The translations under genes were made by a program, and so were the position numbers. Of a DNA stretch of 58,000 bases, positions 48,382 to 58,000 are shown piece after piece (positions within the stretch are counted from its first letter, which is position 1; each line of letters starts with the position of its first letter). The notes beneath the pieces are model-generated. The model saw only the letters and a program-made list of their open reading frames with translations, searched no databases and was not told where the DNA came from. The stretch lies in the NCBI RefSeq assembly GCF_030272615.1, contig NC_081406.1, forward strand, positions 463,478,072-463,536,071. Direction: 5' to 3'. The DNA comes from Cryptomeria japonica (lineage: Eukaryota > Streptophyta > Pinopsida > Cupressales > Cupressaceae).

Positions 48382-51300
48382 TCATTCAAAAATTGCAAGG
48401 GGACAAAAAGGTAAAAATAGAGAGTACTCTTCCTCTTCCTCTTCCTCTAAGCCTTGTTGGAGGACAATATAAAACTTAGTGTACCATCCATCCATCTTGC
48501 TAATTGGCCAATCAAAATTTTTTAGGCCCTGCAACCTATTTATTACAGTCAAAGTTGCTTGAGGTGGGACCCCTACTGCATCCACAACAAATTTATGATA
48601 CAACACATCTACATCCATGATCTTATCCAAAATTGTACCATAGGAAGCTTCCTGATTTGGATCAAATTCCAATGCTTTAAGGACTCCTTTTGTAGCCTTT
48701 TTAAAATCTACACACCAAGAGTTTAGGTCCTTAACTATTGCATTAGTGTCAAAATTGATGGGATGTCCTACCACTGTAGCCTATTGAGTGACTCAAACCT
48801 ATCACTCATTTCTTTCTTTTCCTTCTCAATGTTTGGGAGATCCTTAATCAATTGATTATAATTCTTCCATGTTATTTCAATTTCTTTTGCCTCACTCCCT
48901 TTATTTTGAGATGCCAAAATAATCTCCTTCAATTGTTGCCCCTCTGGAAACCAAGTGGCTCTAATAGGCTAAAAGAATGAAAAAATGAAATCCAAATCAC
49001 TATCAATTTTGGTTAGAGAAGAAAAAATAGAGTGGACCTCCTCTAATTTGTCCATCACTCTATCATCTACCTTTAAAATTGAAGCCTTTATGATCTCATA
49101 GTAATTCTTTGAAGCTTCCTCTTTGGCTTCTTGTAGCTCCTTAGTGGCCTTTTCTAATTCTTCAAGCCTTATTCCTCTTGAGGTCCTTGTCTTAGCTTTA
49201 ATCAATTTTTCTTTCAATTTACAATTTTCAATGAACAATAAATGATAACTATGATTAAGCTGGGCCAAACTATTCCTGAGAGTAATGTGCTTTGCTTATA
49301 AATCCTGTAGCATTATCTGAGCAAATTGGGTTGCATGGGAAGTCAGAGAGACAACCTCTTCTGCAGTGGTGTCAGTGGATGTCATCAAAATTGCTTCCCC
49401 CGTCTATTCTTCCAATCCAAATGGAACAATTGGTTGGTTGACATTTGATCCTCTAGACCAAATTAAAAAGGCTTCGGTATCTACATTTATCCTGGACCCA
49501 TAGTTTTCATATTCTTTAACATATCTCAGGTCATTTTACCTGATTACTTGGTCTAACAAAAATATTTTTCTATGGTCCATCCTTGGACTAGAAGCATGCC
49601 ACTTTTTGAAAACATTTCTCTCACCTCCTTAGAGATACATTGAATATTATCGGGGTCTACATTTATTTCTTCCCCCTCAGCCGCATTTCTCAATTTATCT
49701 TTGAGCATAAAAGATTTAAATTCAGGGGAGTTCACAAAATTGTCATCAGACATGAACTCCCTTGAGACAACCATTATTTTATCATCCACCTCATGTGTAG
49801 GGATGATGCTAGGAACCAAAGCTCTATCCATGTCATCCAACTACTTTGTTGCTTCATCCTCCTTGAAAAAATCTCTAGGAGGGGAAGGAGGGGGCACATT
49901 GGGGTCGTCAGTCTCAAGGATGTCTACAAATTTTGAGATCGTTGTTTTTCCTCTCTCCACCCTTCTTATTTCTCCCGCCATTGACACTTTATCTTTCATT
50001 CTTGATTTGGAAGACTCGGATTGCCCTTCTTCTGTGATAATCACCCCTTTTTTGGAGAATGTGGGGATATCAGCAATAGGCTGCTTCTGAAATTTTTCTC
50101 CCTTATCCTTGGCTTCCTTCCTCTAAATATTATTTTTTATTATATCATCAGCATGTCGAAGGAGAATGATCAATCTAGCAAAGTTATATTGAAATTCCTC
50201 TCTGAGAATCCCTTTGTAGTTTTTGTCTACTGCCATTCTCTCTTGATCTATCTTTTTCAACAACTGCCACTTCTTCTTCATTTGGATGGCTTCACCTAGT
50301 AGAGAATTTCTCAGCAAGTCTTCTATCTCATAGAATTAATGGTACTAGCTCCTTTCTTTGAGCTTATTTAGCCTTAAGTCCCCTATGTACCCCTCGAGAT
50401 CATAATTTATGGCTATAGCCACCTTAAAACTATAGCTTTTGATCAAAATATCCTAGATCTTTTCCAAATTATCACATCCAATGGTGAATTCTTTGAAGCT
50501 AGCGGCTTTGGGGAGATGCTTCCCCTTTCTTTCTGGGATTTGGTCCTTATCTACCCACATCATTTTCCACATGAATTCCAAGAATGCAAGCCTAGGAGAT
50601 ACAAAAATTGGTAGCCTATGAGGAGCCTTCTTAAAACCATAGCACCTTATAATTGTGAAGTCATCATAAAAGAAGAAGTCTCCAAAATTATGGCTTAAAG
50701 CTCCCTCTGCATATTATGCATCTAAGGCTATGAAGCTTTTATTCTTAATACCTTAATTATAAGTGCAGGAAGCCTGGTTATCACTACACCCAACATATCC
50801 AAAACCCTTTTGACAAAATAATCAAAGAATAAAAAATAATCCCCAAAGAGAGAGCCCTTATCCCATACTTGTATCCATCTCTGAACATGCCATGGTAACC
50901 CTACCTGTGGATCTAGAATTCTGATGTTTAGCTTTGGTGACCATGTTGACCTATTCTGATACAAAATGAGATGGCACACCAAAGAATAGTTCTTGAAATC
51001 CAATGGAATTCTTTCATCCTTTGCCTTTATTAGGCTCTCATGTAACTTGTCTTGGAGAATTGTAGCAAAATCAAAAAGTTAATTGGTGGCAGGGTGTTGA
51101 ATGGATATTGCCAACATCATGTAATCTAATAGCAACAAAGTAAGTGCACAATATTCTCCTAAGACTTGGCATAGAGCATATTATGTCCTTATTAAATAAG
51201 TCTCAAACTTATCTAATACACAAGGCTTAGTCTCAGAGGGCATGATGGGTTGGATATAGCTTGGGAAAAACTTGGAGACCTTTCTCAAAAACTTGGGTAG

Positions 51301-52245
51301 ATAGTCCCTCCTAATTTTCATCTTGTTCTTTTCATACATCCTCAACAAGGCCTTCTTGTTGATCCCATTAATGGCTAACCTATCCAGCCTAAAGCATTGA
51401 CTTATAGCCTTCTGAGAGATCTCCAAAATAACCTATCGTTGAAGGTCTCTGACAACAAATATTGGGGGGTCAAATGTCTTGGCCAATTCCCTAATCAACA
51501 TTGGTTCAATAAATAGATTCGGGACCACTAGCATTCCTAAGTTCAATTTCTAGGGGTATGATATTGGGCTAGGTTGGTCCCTATTTCCATAAAAGGTGTG
51601 GAAGACATCCCACCCACTGTGTCCCATGATGACATCCCTGCATCCAACCTCTGTGTTGCCCCACACTTTCCTAGTCAACTCCAATGAGCTTGAGCCAGGG
51701 AATAGGTCTAGCAAATCCTAGCTCAAGACTCAGGTTGCTATGGTCTGCCTCCTAGCCAATTCTTCCAATTTAATCATTGTTTCCCTTTCCACTTAAGCAA
51801 TTGTCTTGGGAGGTTCAAGTGGTGCTATTGGTTTCTCTTGAGGTTGTGAGGCTTCCTTTGCAACAGAGGAAGATTCAACCTTCCTTTTAAGAGGGGTTCT
51901 CTTCTTTGCTTCCCTCTTTTTTGGTGGCTCCTCTGCCTTCTCTGCAACTTCTTCCAAGTCAATCACAAGAGGGGTCTATTGGGTAGTTATTTCTTCCATG
52001 GAAGCTCTAGCCTCACCATCCTTCTTTGATTTCCTTTTCTTGGGAGTGGGCTTCCTTGCGTTTCGGGTCGGGGCTTCTTCCTATGTTTTCTCCTTTGAAA
52101 CTATAGTTGCAGCTTTCTTTGCTTCGCTCTTCCTCTTTGTTTGCTTGGGGGGAGCACTGACTTTAGCCTCTTTAGTTTGTGCAAGAGTTGATTTAGGGTT
52201 TGACTCAACAGTATTGCTTGTGGTTTTCTCAATGGGCAAGGGCAT
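48382..52245 (-). pseudogene. Unknown ORF family, left (minus-strand) copy, broken
   Basis: I do not recognise the family, but a second copy lies at 55281-57178. The ATG at 52245 (MPLPIEKTT) opens about 1,290 codons: a basic N-terminus with KKRK and PPKKREAKKRTP repeats; a central globular part (GINKKALLRMYEK; NIRILDPQVGLPWHVQRW; FFYDDFTIIRCYGFKKAPH); helical segments (KKWQLLKKIDQERMAV; ELEKATKELQEAKEEASKN); and a C-terminal part (GHPINFDTNAIVKDLNSWCV) ending in a Glu run. Many stops and at least four frame changes are present. The protein plan (basic N-terminus, central domain, coiled coil) is similar in outline to the ORF at 37811-40866, but I see no clear alignment. No protease, integrase or reverse transcriptase motif is present. 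Confidence 0.55.
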
Positions 52246-53324
52246 ATCTAATTTACAAAGAGCAGGAAATAAAAAAACTATGGCTCTAAAACACCTACAA
52301 CTTTACATGGGAAATTCAACCAAATTTACATAGAGGGCGCTTGAATTTTACTTATTGTGTTTTTGCTTGTTTTTGGATGCCTTAAGATTGCTTGAATTTT
52401 CTTTTGGTTTTCTCTTCAACTACTCTTCGATCACCTAAAAGCTTGGTGAAGACAAATGTAGTAGAGTTTCTTCTTTTATTGCGATGCCACTAATTCCTTC
52501 GTGTGAATCAAAGTTGTTGTTTGCTTCAAAAAATTGAATTTCCACCAAAGATGATCAACTGAACAACCATGATCAACCTCCAACCACTGAGTTGGTGCCC
52601 TTGTATTTCCTCTTTGGCCACCTTTGCAATAAATTCCATGAATTCATCATATTCTCTTTCCCCAAGCGTTATCTTGCAACTTCTTGCTGCTCTAGGTTAA
52701 ATTTATCACCATCTCCGGCTTTGTTTCTCATCTTGAGGCTCATTTCTCTGATTCTTTTATCTCTCTAAGATAAGAATTACTTTGAATTTCTTCTTGTCTT
52801 CTTATCCTCAGCCTCTTTTCTTTGACTTTCATGTTTCTCCAGGATAAATATTTCATTGCTTAGTTACTAGTTTTCTTATCCCGGAGCCCAAGTGTCTATG
52901 TGCATATTCTCACTTAAACCTAAAGTATTTCTTTGTATATGCCCTCTATTCCTCCGAGATAAATTTTTCTTTCTTCCATCCTGCTTCCTTATCTAGAGAC
53001 CACAAGATATTCTTTGCTAACCACCATGGGATAATATTTATCTATCAACGACCTTATATTTTTATCCCGGAACTCAACCTTTATTCTTGATAAGTCACCC
53101 AGGGAAAAGAAAGCCCTCTTTGTTTCTTTGTAAAATTATCCCGGGGCCCTTCAAAGCTCACTTGAAACCTCCCTAGGGAATTTTTTCTATAGTGATTTTA
53201 CTCTTCAGAACCTCAGGATAGAACTTTATACCCTTCCAACTCTTTGTTAAGAGTTCTCCCAAGCAGCCTTTGGATGTTGTCTTGTGCTTCCTGAGATAAC
53301 TCTTACTCCTTTGTCTCGATTGCT
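52246..53324 (-). promoter_or_regulatory. Leader of the left copy with periodic GGATAA/TTATCC modules
   Basis: On the plus strand, module marks at about 52768 (agataag), 52842 (ggataaa), 52957 (gagataaa), 53030 (gggataat) and 53100 are spaced 74, 115, 73 and about 70 bp. Read on the minus strand each module has the form GGGATAAG, an A-rich stretch, then TTATCC(T/C)(G/A)GAG. The arrangement and spacing match the leader of the right copy. The part nearest the ATG (about 52246-52560) has no modules but also aligns with the right copy. Confidence 0.65.
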
Positions 53325-54101
53325 TATGTTATTGACACATCACGTTGTTGACCCCTCATGTTATTGAATCATCATGTTACTCGTCGAGTTATGGACACGT
53401 CATGTTATTGACACGTCATGATATTTACACATCATGTTATTGATACGTCATGTTGTAGACCCATCATGTTATTGACCCGTCATGTTATTGACTCTTGATG
53501 TTATTGACGTGACATGTTATTGAATCACCATGTTACTCATCAAGTTATTGACATGTCATGTTATTGACACATCATGTTATTGACTCGTCATGTTATTGAC
53601 ACGTCATGTTATTGACATGTCATGTTATTGACTCATTATGTTATTGACTAGTCACGTTATTGACTCATCATGTTATTGACATGTCATGTTATTGACCCAT
53701 CATGTTATTGACACATCATGTTATTGACATGTCATGTTTTTGAGTCATCATGTTATTAACACATCATGTTATTGACACATCATGTTATTGACTCATCATG
53801 TTAATGACATGTCATGTTATTAGCATGTCATACTATTGACTCGTCATGTTATTGACCCATCATGTTATTGACTCATCATGTTATTGACTTCTCGTTTTAT
53901 TGGCTCATCGAGCTATGGACACGTCATTTTTTTTATTCGTCATATTTTTGACATGTCATGTTACTGACATGTCATATTATTGACACATCATGTTATTGAC
54001 ATGTCATGTTATTGACCCGTCATGTTATTGACTCATCATGTTATTGACTCATCAAGTTATTGACATGTCAAGTTATTGACTCGTCATGTTATTGACATGT
54101 T
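53325..54101. repeat. 16-bp minisatellite, about 48 units
   Basis: The unit is ATGTTATTGACAYRTC with variants, repeated nearly without gaps. Unit junctions give TGAC-NN-RTCA; the frequent form TGACATGTCA is a perfect 10-bp palindrome, and TGACACGTCA contains the ACGT core of plant bZIP sites. All units have the same orientation. The array separates the two head-to-head ORF copies. Nothing coding is present. Confidence 0.92.
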
Positions 54102-55280
54102 GATTTTTACAAAGAGATTTGAAGTGCTTTCCTTGCCCTGGGTGATTTTCAAGGATAAAGACTACCCAAGGATAAGAAAATATAAAGGGAAAAGGTTATC
54201 CTAGAAGGTTCCTAAGGAAAAGAAAGTGGGGCCCAAGGTAAAAAATGTAAAGCAAGAGACAAAGAGAATTTTATCCTAGAGCGGTTATCAAAGCATTTCT
54301 AGTGGACCCAGGATAATAATATAAAGGAAAACCAAGAAAAAGTTACCCCAGAGGGAGAGAGAATACACAAAGCCACACTTTGGATTTTAGTGAGAATATA
54401 CATATGGTAATTGGGGCTCAGGAATAAGAGAGTTAGTAAATAAGAAGTGAAATCTTTATCCTGGAGGGTAGCATAGATCAAAGAAAGATGGCCCAAAATA
54501 AAGAAGTGAAGAGAAATACAAAAGAAGGCTTATCCTGGGGCCAGAGAAAGGCTTCCTCAAAAGCTCCAACATAAAAATAACAAATAATAATGAAGTAAAA
54601 AGTTATCCCAGGAGGCACAAGGTGTAGTGGCGATTGGATTTTGGGTTTTAGTGAGAATAAATAAAAGAAAGACAAAGCTCTGCTCTAGGATAAGAAAATA
54701 ATGAAAATCAATGTAAATTTTATCCTAGAGAGATGCAAAAGACAGAGAGAAGAGCCTCGGGATGAAAAAACAAAGCCAGAGATAGTGAAATTTTATCCCA
54801 GAGCAGTGAGTAAAGTTACAAAAGATCGCGCGGGATAAGTAAACATGATGATTTCAAGGCTTTTATTGCCCCGTGTGGTGATTGAAATGACATGAAAAAG
54901 TGGTGAAAGAGGATGGGGGAAACTCCATGCTATAGAGGGAGTCAAGGGATGATCATGATCATTCTATTGATCATCAATGATGGAAATTCAAAACTAGGAG
55001 CTAACGACCACTTTTCTTCGCAGGGAGGAATTAAATGGCGCCGCAATAAAATAAAGAAATTTTCTACATTCATCTTCGCAAAGCATTCAAGTGATCAAAG
55101 AGAATTTGTAGAGTGATAAGAGGGTGAATACAACTATTTCAAAGTCATCCAATCATGAGGAGCAAACTAGTAAGTGCAATTCAATCTTTTTCTCAGTGTG
55201 TTTTTAGTTGAAGAACCCGTAGGAATTGCAAGTATTTTCATAGCCCTAGGTTTTGTTTTTTTCTCTCTACAAGTTTAGTC
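54102..55280 (+). promoter_or_regulatory. Leader of the right copy with periodic GGATAA/TTATCC modules
   Basis: TTATCC (or TTACCC) marks lie at 54196, 54271, 54343, 54456, 54530, 54603, 54720 and 54793: steps of 75, 72, 113, 74, 73, 117 and 73 bp. This is a higher-order unit of about 262 bp made of three modules. Several marks are preceded 25-35 bp earlier by GGATAA (54171, 54311, 54688), so short GGATAA/TTATCC hairpins are possible. Both higher-order units contain ggattttagtgagaata or a close form. From 54840 to 55280 the sequence is a module-free leader ending at the ATG. Confidence 0.65.
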
Positions 55281-57178
55281 ATGGCCTCCCCAATTGGGAA
55301 AGCCTCTATACCTATTACTGAGAAAGACCAAGAAGCTAAACTTAGTTCTAGTGACCCAAAAATTACCCCGACTATTCCTATAAGTATGGTTTCCCCGTTG
55401 CAAGAGCTGCAAGATACATCCACTGTTGAATCAAACCCTAAGCCCAACCCTAAAGAAACACCTACCCAAACTAATGAGGGTGAGGCTAGTGCTCCTCCAA
55501 GGCAAGAGAAAAGGAAGAGGGGTTTGAGGAAGGTGATAAATGAGGCATCGAAGGGATCAGAGGAGGAAACACCAAAGAAAAAGGATGAGAAGAAGAAGAA
55601 CCCTCCCAAAAAGAAGGCAAAGTCTACCTCCATTGCAGAGGAAAACCTAGCCCCAAATGCAAGAAAGTTGACTCCCAAGAAGATAAAATCAAATAAAGAT
55701 AGTGAGGAAAAGGCTCTAGTGACTGAGAAGGAGGAAGTTGCAGAGAATCCAACTAAGGTGGCAGAGAAGGTAGAAGAAATACTGAAGAGAAAGGAGGTGA
55801 AGAAGAAGACCCCTCCCAAAAGGAAGGCTGAGTCTACCTCCATTGCAGAAGAATCCCCATAGTTCCATGAAGAAATAGTTGCCTTAGCTGAGCCTCCCAA
55901 AATAGCTACTGAGGTTGAGAGGGAGACTGTGATAAGATTAGAGGAATTAGACCGAAAGCAAACCAGAGCAACCTGGGTCGTAAGCCAATATTTGTTGGAG
56001 TTGTTCCTTGACTTGAGCATATTAGAGTCGACAAAGATAAGATAGGGAGATAGGGAGGCTGGGTGCAGAGATGCCATCATAGGGCACAGGGGGTGAGATG
56101 TTTTTCATTCCTTCTATGGAAATAGAGACCAACCAGGCCCAATCTACAACCCATGGAAGCTAAACATAGGGAAGCTGGTGGTCCCAAATATGTTTGTGCA
56201 GCCAATGATGATTGGGGAATTGGCCAAGAAGTTTGACACCCCAAGCCTCTCTTTCAGAAATCTCCATAGGTAGGTTATTTTGGACATATATCAGAAAGCT
56301 ATCATAGAATGTTTTGGGCTCGATAAGACAACCATCAAGGGGATCAATAAGAAGGCCTTGTTGAAAATCTATGAAAAGAAGAAGGGAAGGATAATAAGAG
56401 AATATATGCCAATGTTTTTTCAGAAAGCTCTCCAATTTCACCCCCAACTACATTTTGTTATCTAAGACAGAGCCATTTGCACTGGACAAATTTGAAGCAT
56501 ATTTTATAAGAACATATTATTCCCTGTGCCAGGTCTTGGGAGAGGATTGCAGGCTCACAATATTACTAGTAGATTACATGATGCTAGTAGTATTAATTCA
56601 ACACCTGGCTACCATTGTGCTTTATGAATTTACAACCATTCTTCAAACCAATTTATGTGATAGCCTTGTTAAAGCAAAAGATGAAAATATTGCACTAAAT
56701 TCCACACACTATTCTTTGGTGTGCCATTTCCTTTTGTACCAGAACATGTCAGTTTGGTCCCCAAATCTGAATATCAGGATGTTGGATCCACAGACAGGGT
56801 TGTCATGGCCAGTTCAGAGATGGGCACAAGTATGGGACAAGGGATCTCAATTTGGAGACTATTGTTTATTCTCTAATTATTTTTTCAAGAAGATTTTGGA
56901 TATGTTGAGTGTTGAATTGCCAAGGCTTCCCAAACATATAGTTAAAGTATCAATAATTCAGGCATGCAGAGCTCCAAATGTACAATATGCAGAGGGGGAT
57001 TTTAGCCACAATTTTGAGGACTTCTTTTTCTATCAGGACTACACCATCATTAGGTGCTATGGTTTTGAAAAGGCTCCCCACAAGTTGCCCATTTTTTTTC
57101 TCCTAGGGTTGCATTCTTAGAATTTATGTGGCGAATGATGTGGGTTGACAAGGATCAAATCCTAGAGAGGAAGGGGTT
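55281..57178 (+). pseudogene. Unknown ORF family, right (plus-strand) copy, truncated
   Basis: This is homologous to the left copy. The N-terminal 193 codons are open (MASPIGKASIPITEKDQEAK...). They are rich in Lys, Glu, Pro and Thr, with two long imperfect repeats containing PPKKKAKSTSIAEE and PPKRKAESTSIAEE. They end at TAG 55860-55862, after which the same frame continues with several stops to about 56460 (GINKKALLKIYEK), and then a +1 frame carries NIRMLDPQTGLSWPVQRW and DYTIIRCYGFEKAPH. The shared motifs fix the relationship. The copy ends abruptly after DKDQILERKG, about 57178, just before a copia LTR, while the left copy continues for some 700 codons more. The N-terminal repeat part is probably nuclear and disordered (inference from composition). 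Confidence 0.55.
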
Positions 57179-57188
57179 TTAGACATAA

Positions 57189-58000
57189 TGCACCACTGAG
57201 AGGGGGGTGAGCTAGTTGGTCTCAATCTTTTCCCTTTAACTATCCTATGTGAGTATACCGGTTCTTAGATTCTAACAATGCAGACTTACCGATTAGTAGG
57301 GAGACCAACACAAATGCAATCACACACAAAGGGACATCTCATAACACCAACATATACAAGGAAAACTCAAGATGGGAAAAACCTCGGTGAGAAATGTTGC
57401 TAGAGACTACTACTCCAATCCAGCCTCACAATGAATCTTTGATTACAATATTTAGGGCACCAAACCAAGGAGCACCAACCCCTTATTTAGGGAACCAATG
57501 CAAGGAGCACCAGCCCCCAATTTAGGGCACCAACCCAAGGAGCTACAACCCCTAATTTTAGGGTACCAATGCAAGGAGCTACAACTCAGTAAATACAAAA
57601 ACATATTTTGATTCCAAAGTTATATTCTTGTTACAAATGGATTTTTTAACACTTCTTCAAATCTCTTTGGTGGATCTCTTGTCTAGTTCTTTGCTAGTTC
57701 TCTCTCTACCGATTCTCTCTATTGGTTGCCTCTTCTCTCTGTTGCTCTACTGATTTTTATTGGTACTATAGTCTACCGGTTCTATACCTACCTTCTCAGC
57801 AGTTACCTTCACTTCTTCTCTATTGGTATGGACACTACCGGTTCTGTACTTCTATCAGTTGAACACTTCAAATTGGTTCTCCCTCACACTTAGTCTCTTC
57901 TATATCTCCTTGATGAGCACTTGACTGATCTACTCTCACATGTAGCAGCAATACACTCTCCTTCAGTAGCCCCCTTCAAGGATTTTGGCTTCCTTATTTA
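57189..58000 (-). mobile_element. copia-type LTR, running off the window
   Basis: On the plus strand it opens TGCACCACTGAGAGGGGGG, close to the LTR start at 35377. It then shares acaaggaaaactcaagatgg, acctcggtgagaaatgttgc and repeated gcaccaaccc/ggagc blocks with that LTR. Its right half contains ACCGGTT/ACCGATT motifs at about 57257, 57287, 57706, 57773 and 57830. The other terminus lies beyond 58000. Its insertion truncated the ORF remnant to the left. Confidence 0.65.

Noticed and set aside
53325-54101. CRISPR-like array
   Set aside because: The 16-bp units are directly adjacent, without unique spacers, and the context is plant nuclear DNA.
55238-56080. Minus-strand 280-codon Ser/Phe-rich frame
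   Set aside because: It is the antisense shadow of the Lys/Glu-rich N-terminus at 55281-55862, which has a homologous sense copy at 52245.

Overview
The window is a stretch of land-plant nuclear DNA, AT-rich and built almost entirely of nested transposable elements. Plant origin is supported by L1-clade LINEs with a DUF4283-type ORF1 and a plant-type RNase H tail, by a GeBP/DUF573 (plant-specific) pseudogene, by a tRNA-iMet primed LTR element with very long non-coding LTRs, and by Sirevirus-like Ty1/copia 3' ends. A gymnosperm with a large repeat-filled genome would fit, but that is inference. I see no intact host gene, no rRNA or tRNA gene and no CRISPR array.

Layout. (1) 1-22570: a minus-strand, LARD-like non-autonomous LTR retrotransposon. 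Its partial 3' LTR is at 1-1362, its 3.6 kb non-coding interior at 1363-4983 (polypurine tract at one end, primer-binding site at the other), and its 5' LTR starts at 4984. That 5' LTR was hit by a related solo LTR (6106-17980, 5-bp duplication CCACA), which was hit in turn by an L1-type LINE (9443-16937, 14-bp duplication). A third, partial LTR follows at 19344-22570. (2) 22571-25215: low-copy-looking DNA with a decayed GeBP-like gene and simple repeats. (3) 25234-33399: a second LINE of the same family on the minus strand (18-bp duplication). It carries an extra, uninterrupted 222-codon ORF after ORF2. (4) 33418-35376: a 62-bp tandem repeat leading into a fragment of a third, different LINE. 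(5) 35377-41800: copia LTR sequences and a Sirevirus-like element in which gag zinc knuckles and a long unknown ORF are present but no pol is visible. (6) 43380-46380: a decayed multi-exon plant gene or transposon-associated gene. (7) 47061-57188: two diverged copies of one unknown ORF family, head to head, around a 16-bp minisatellite. Each copy has a leader of about 1.1 kb built from periodic GGATAA/TTATCC modules. (8) 57189-58000: another copia LTR running off the window.

Almost all coding remnants carry stops and frameshifts, so the sequence reads as a stratified record of insertions. The order LARD-like element, then solo LTR, then LINE can be read directly from the target-site duplications. 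The least explained material is the unknown ORF families at 37.8-40.9 kb and 48.4-57.2 kb with their structured leaders, the palindromic 16-bp array between the two head-to-head copies, and the open ORF at the 3' end of the second LINE.
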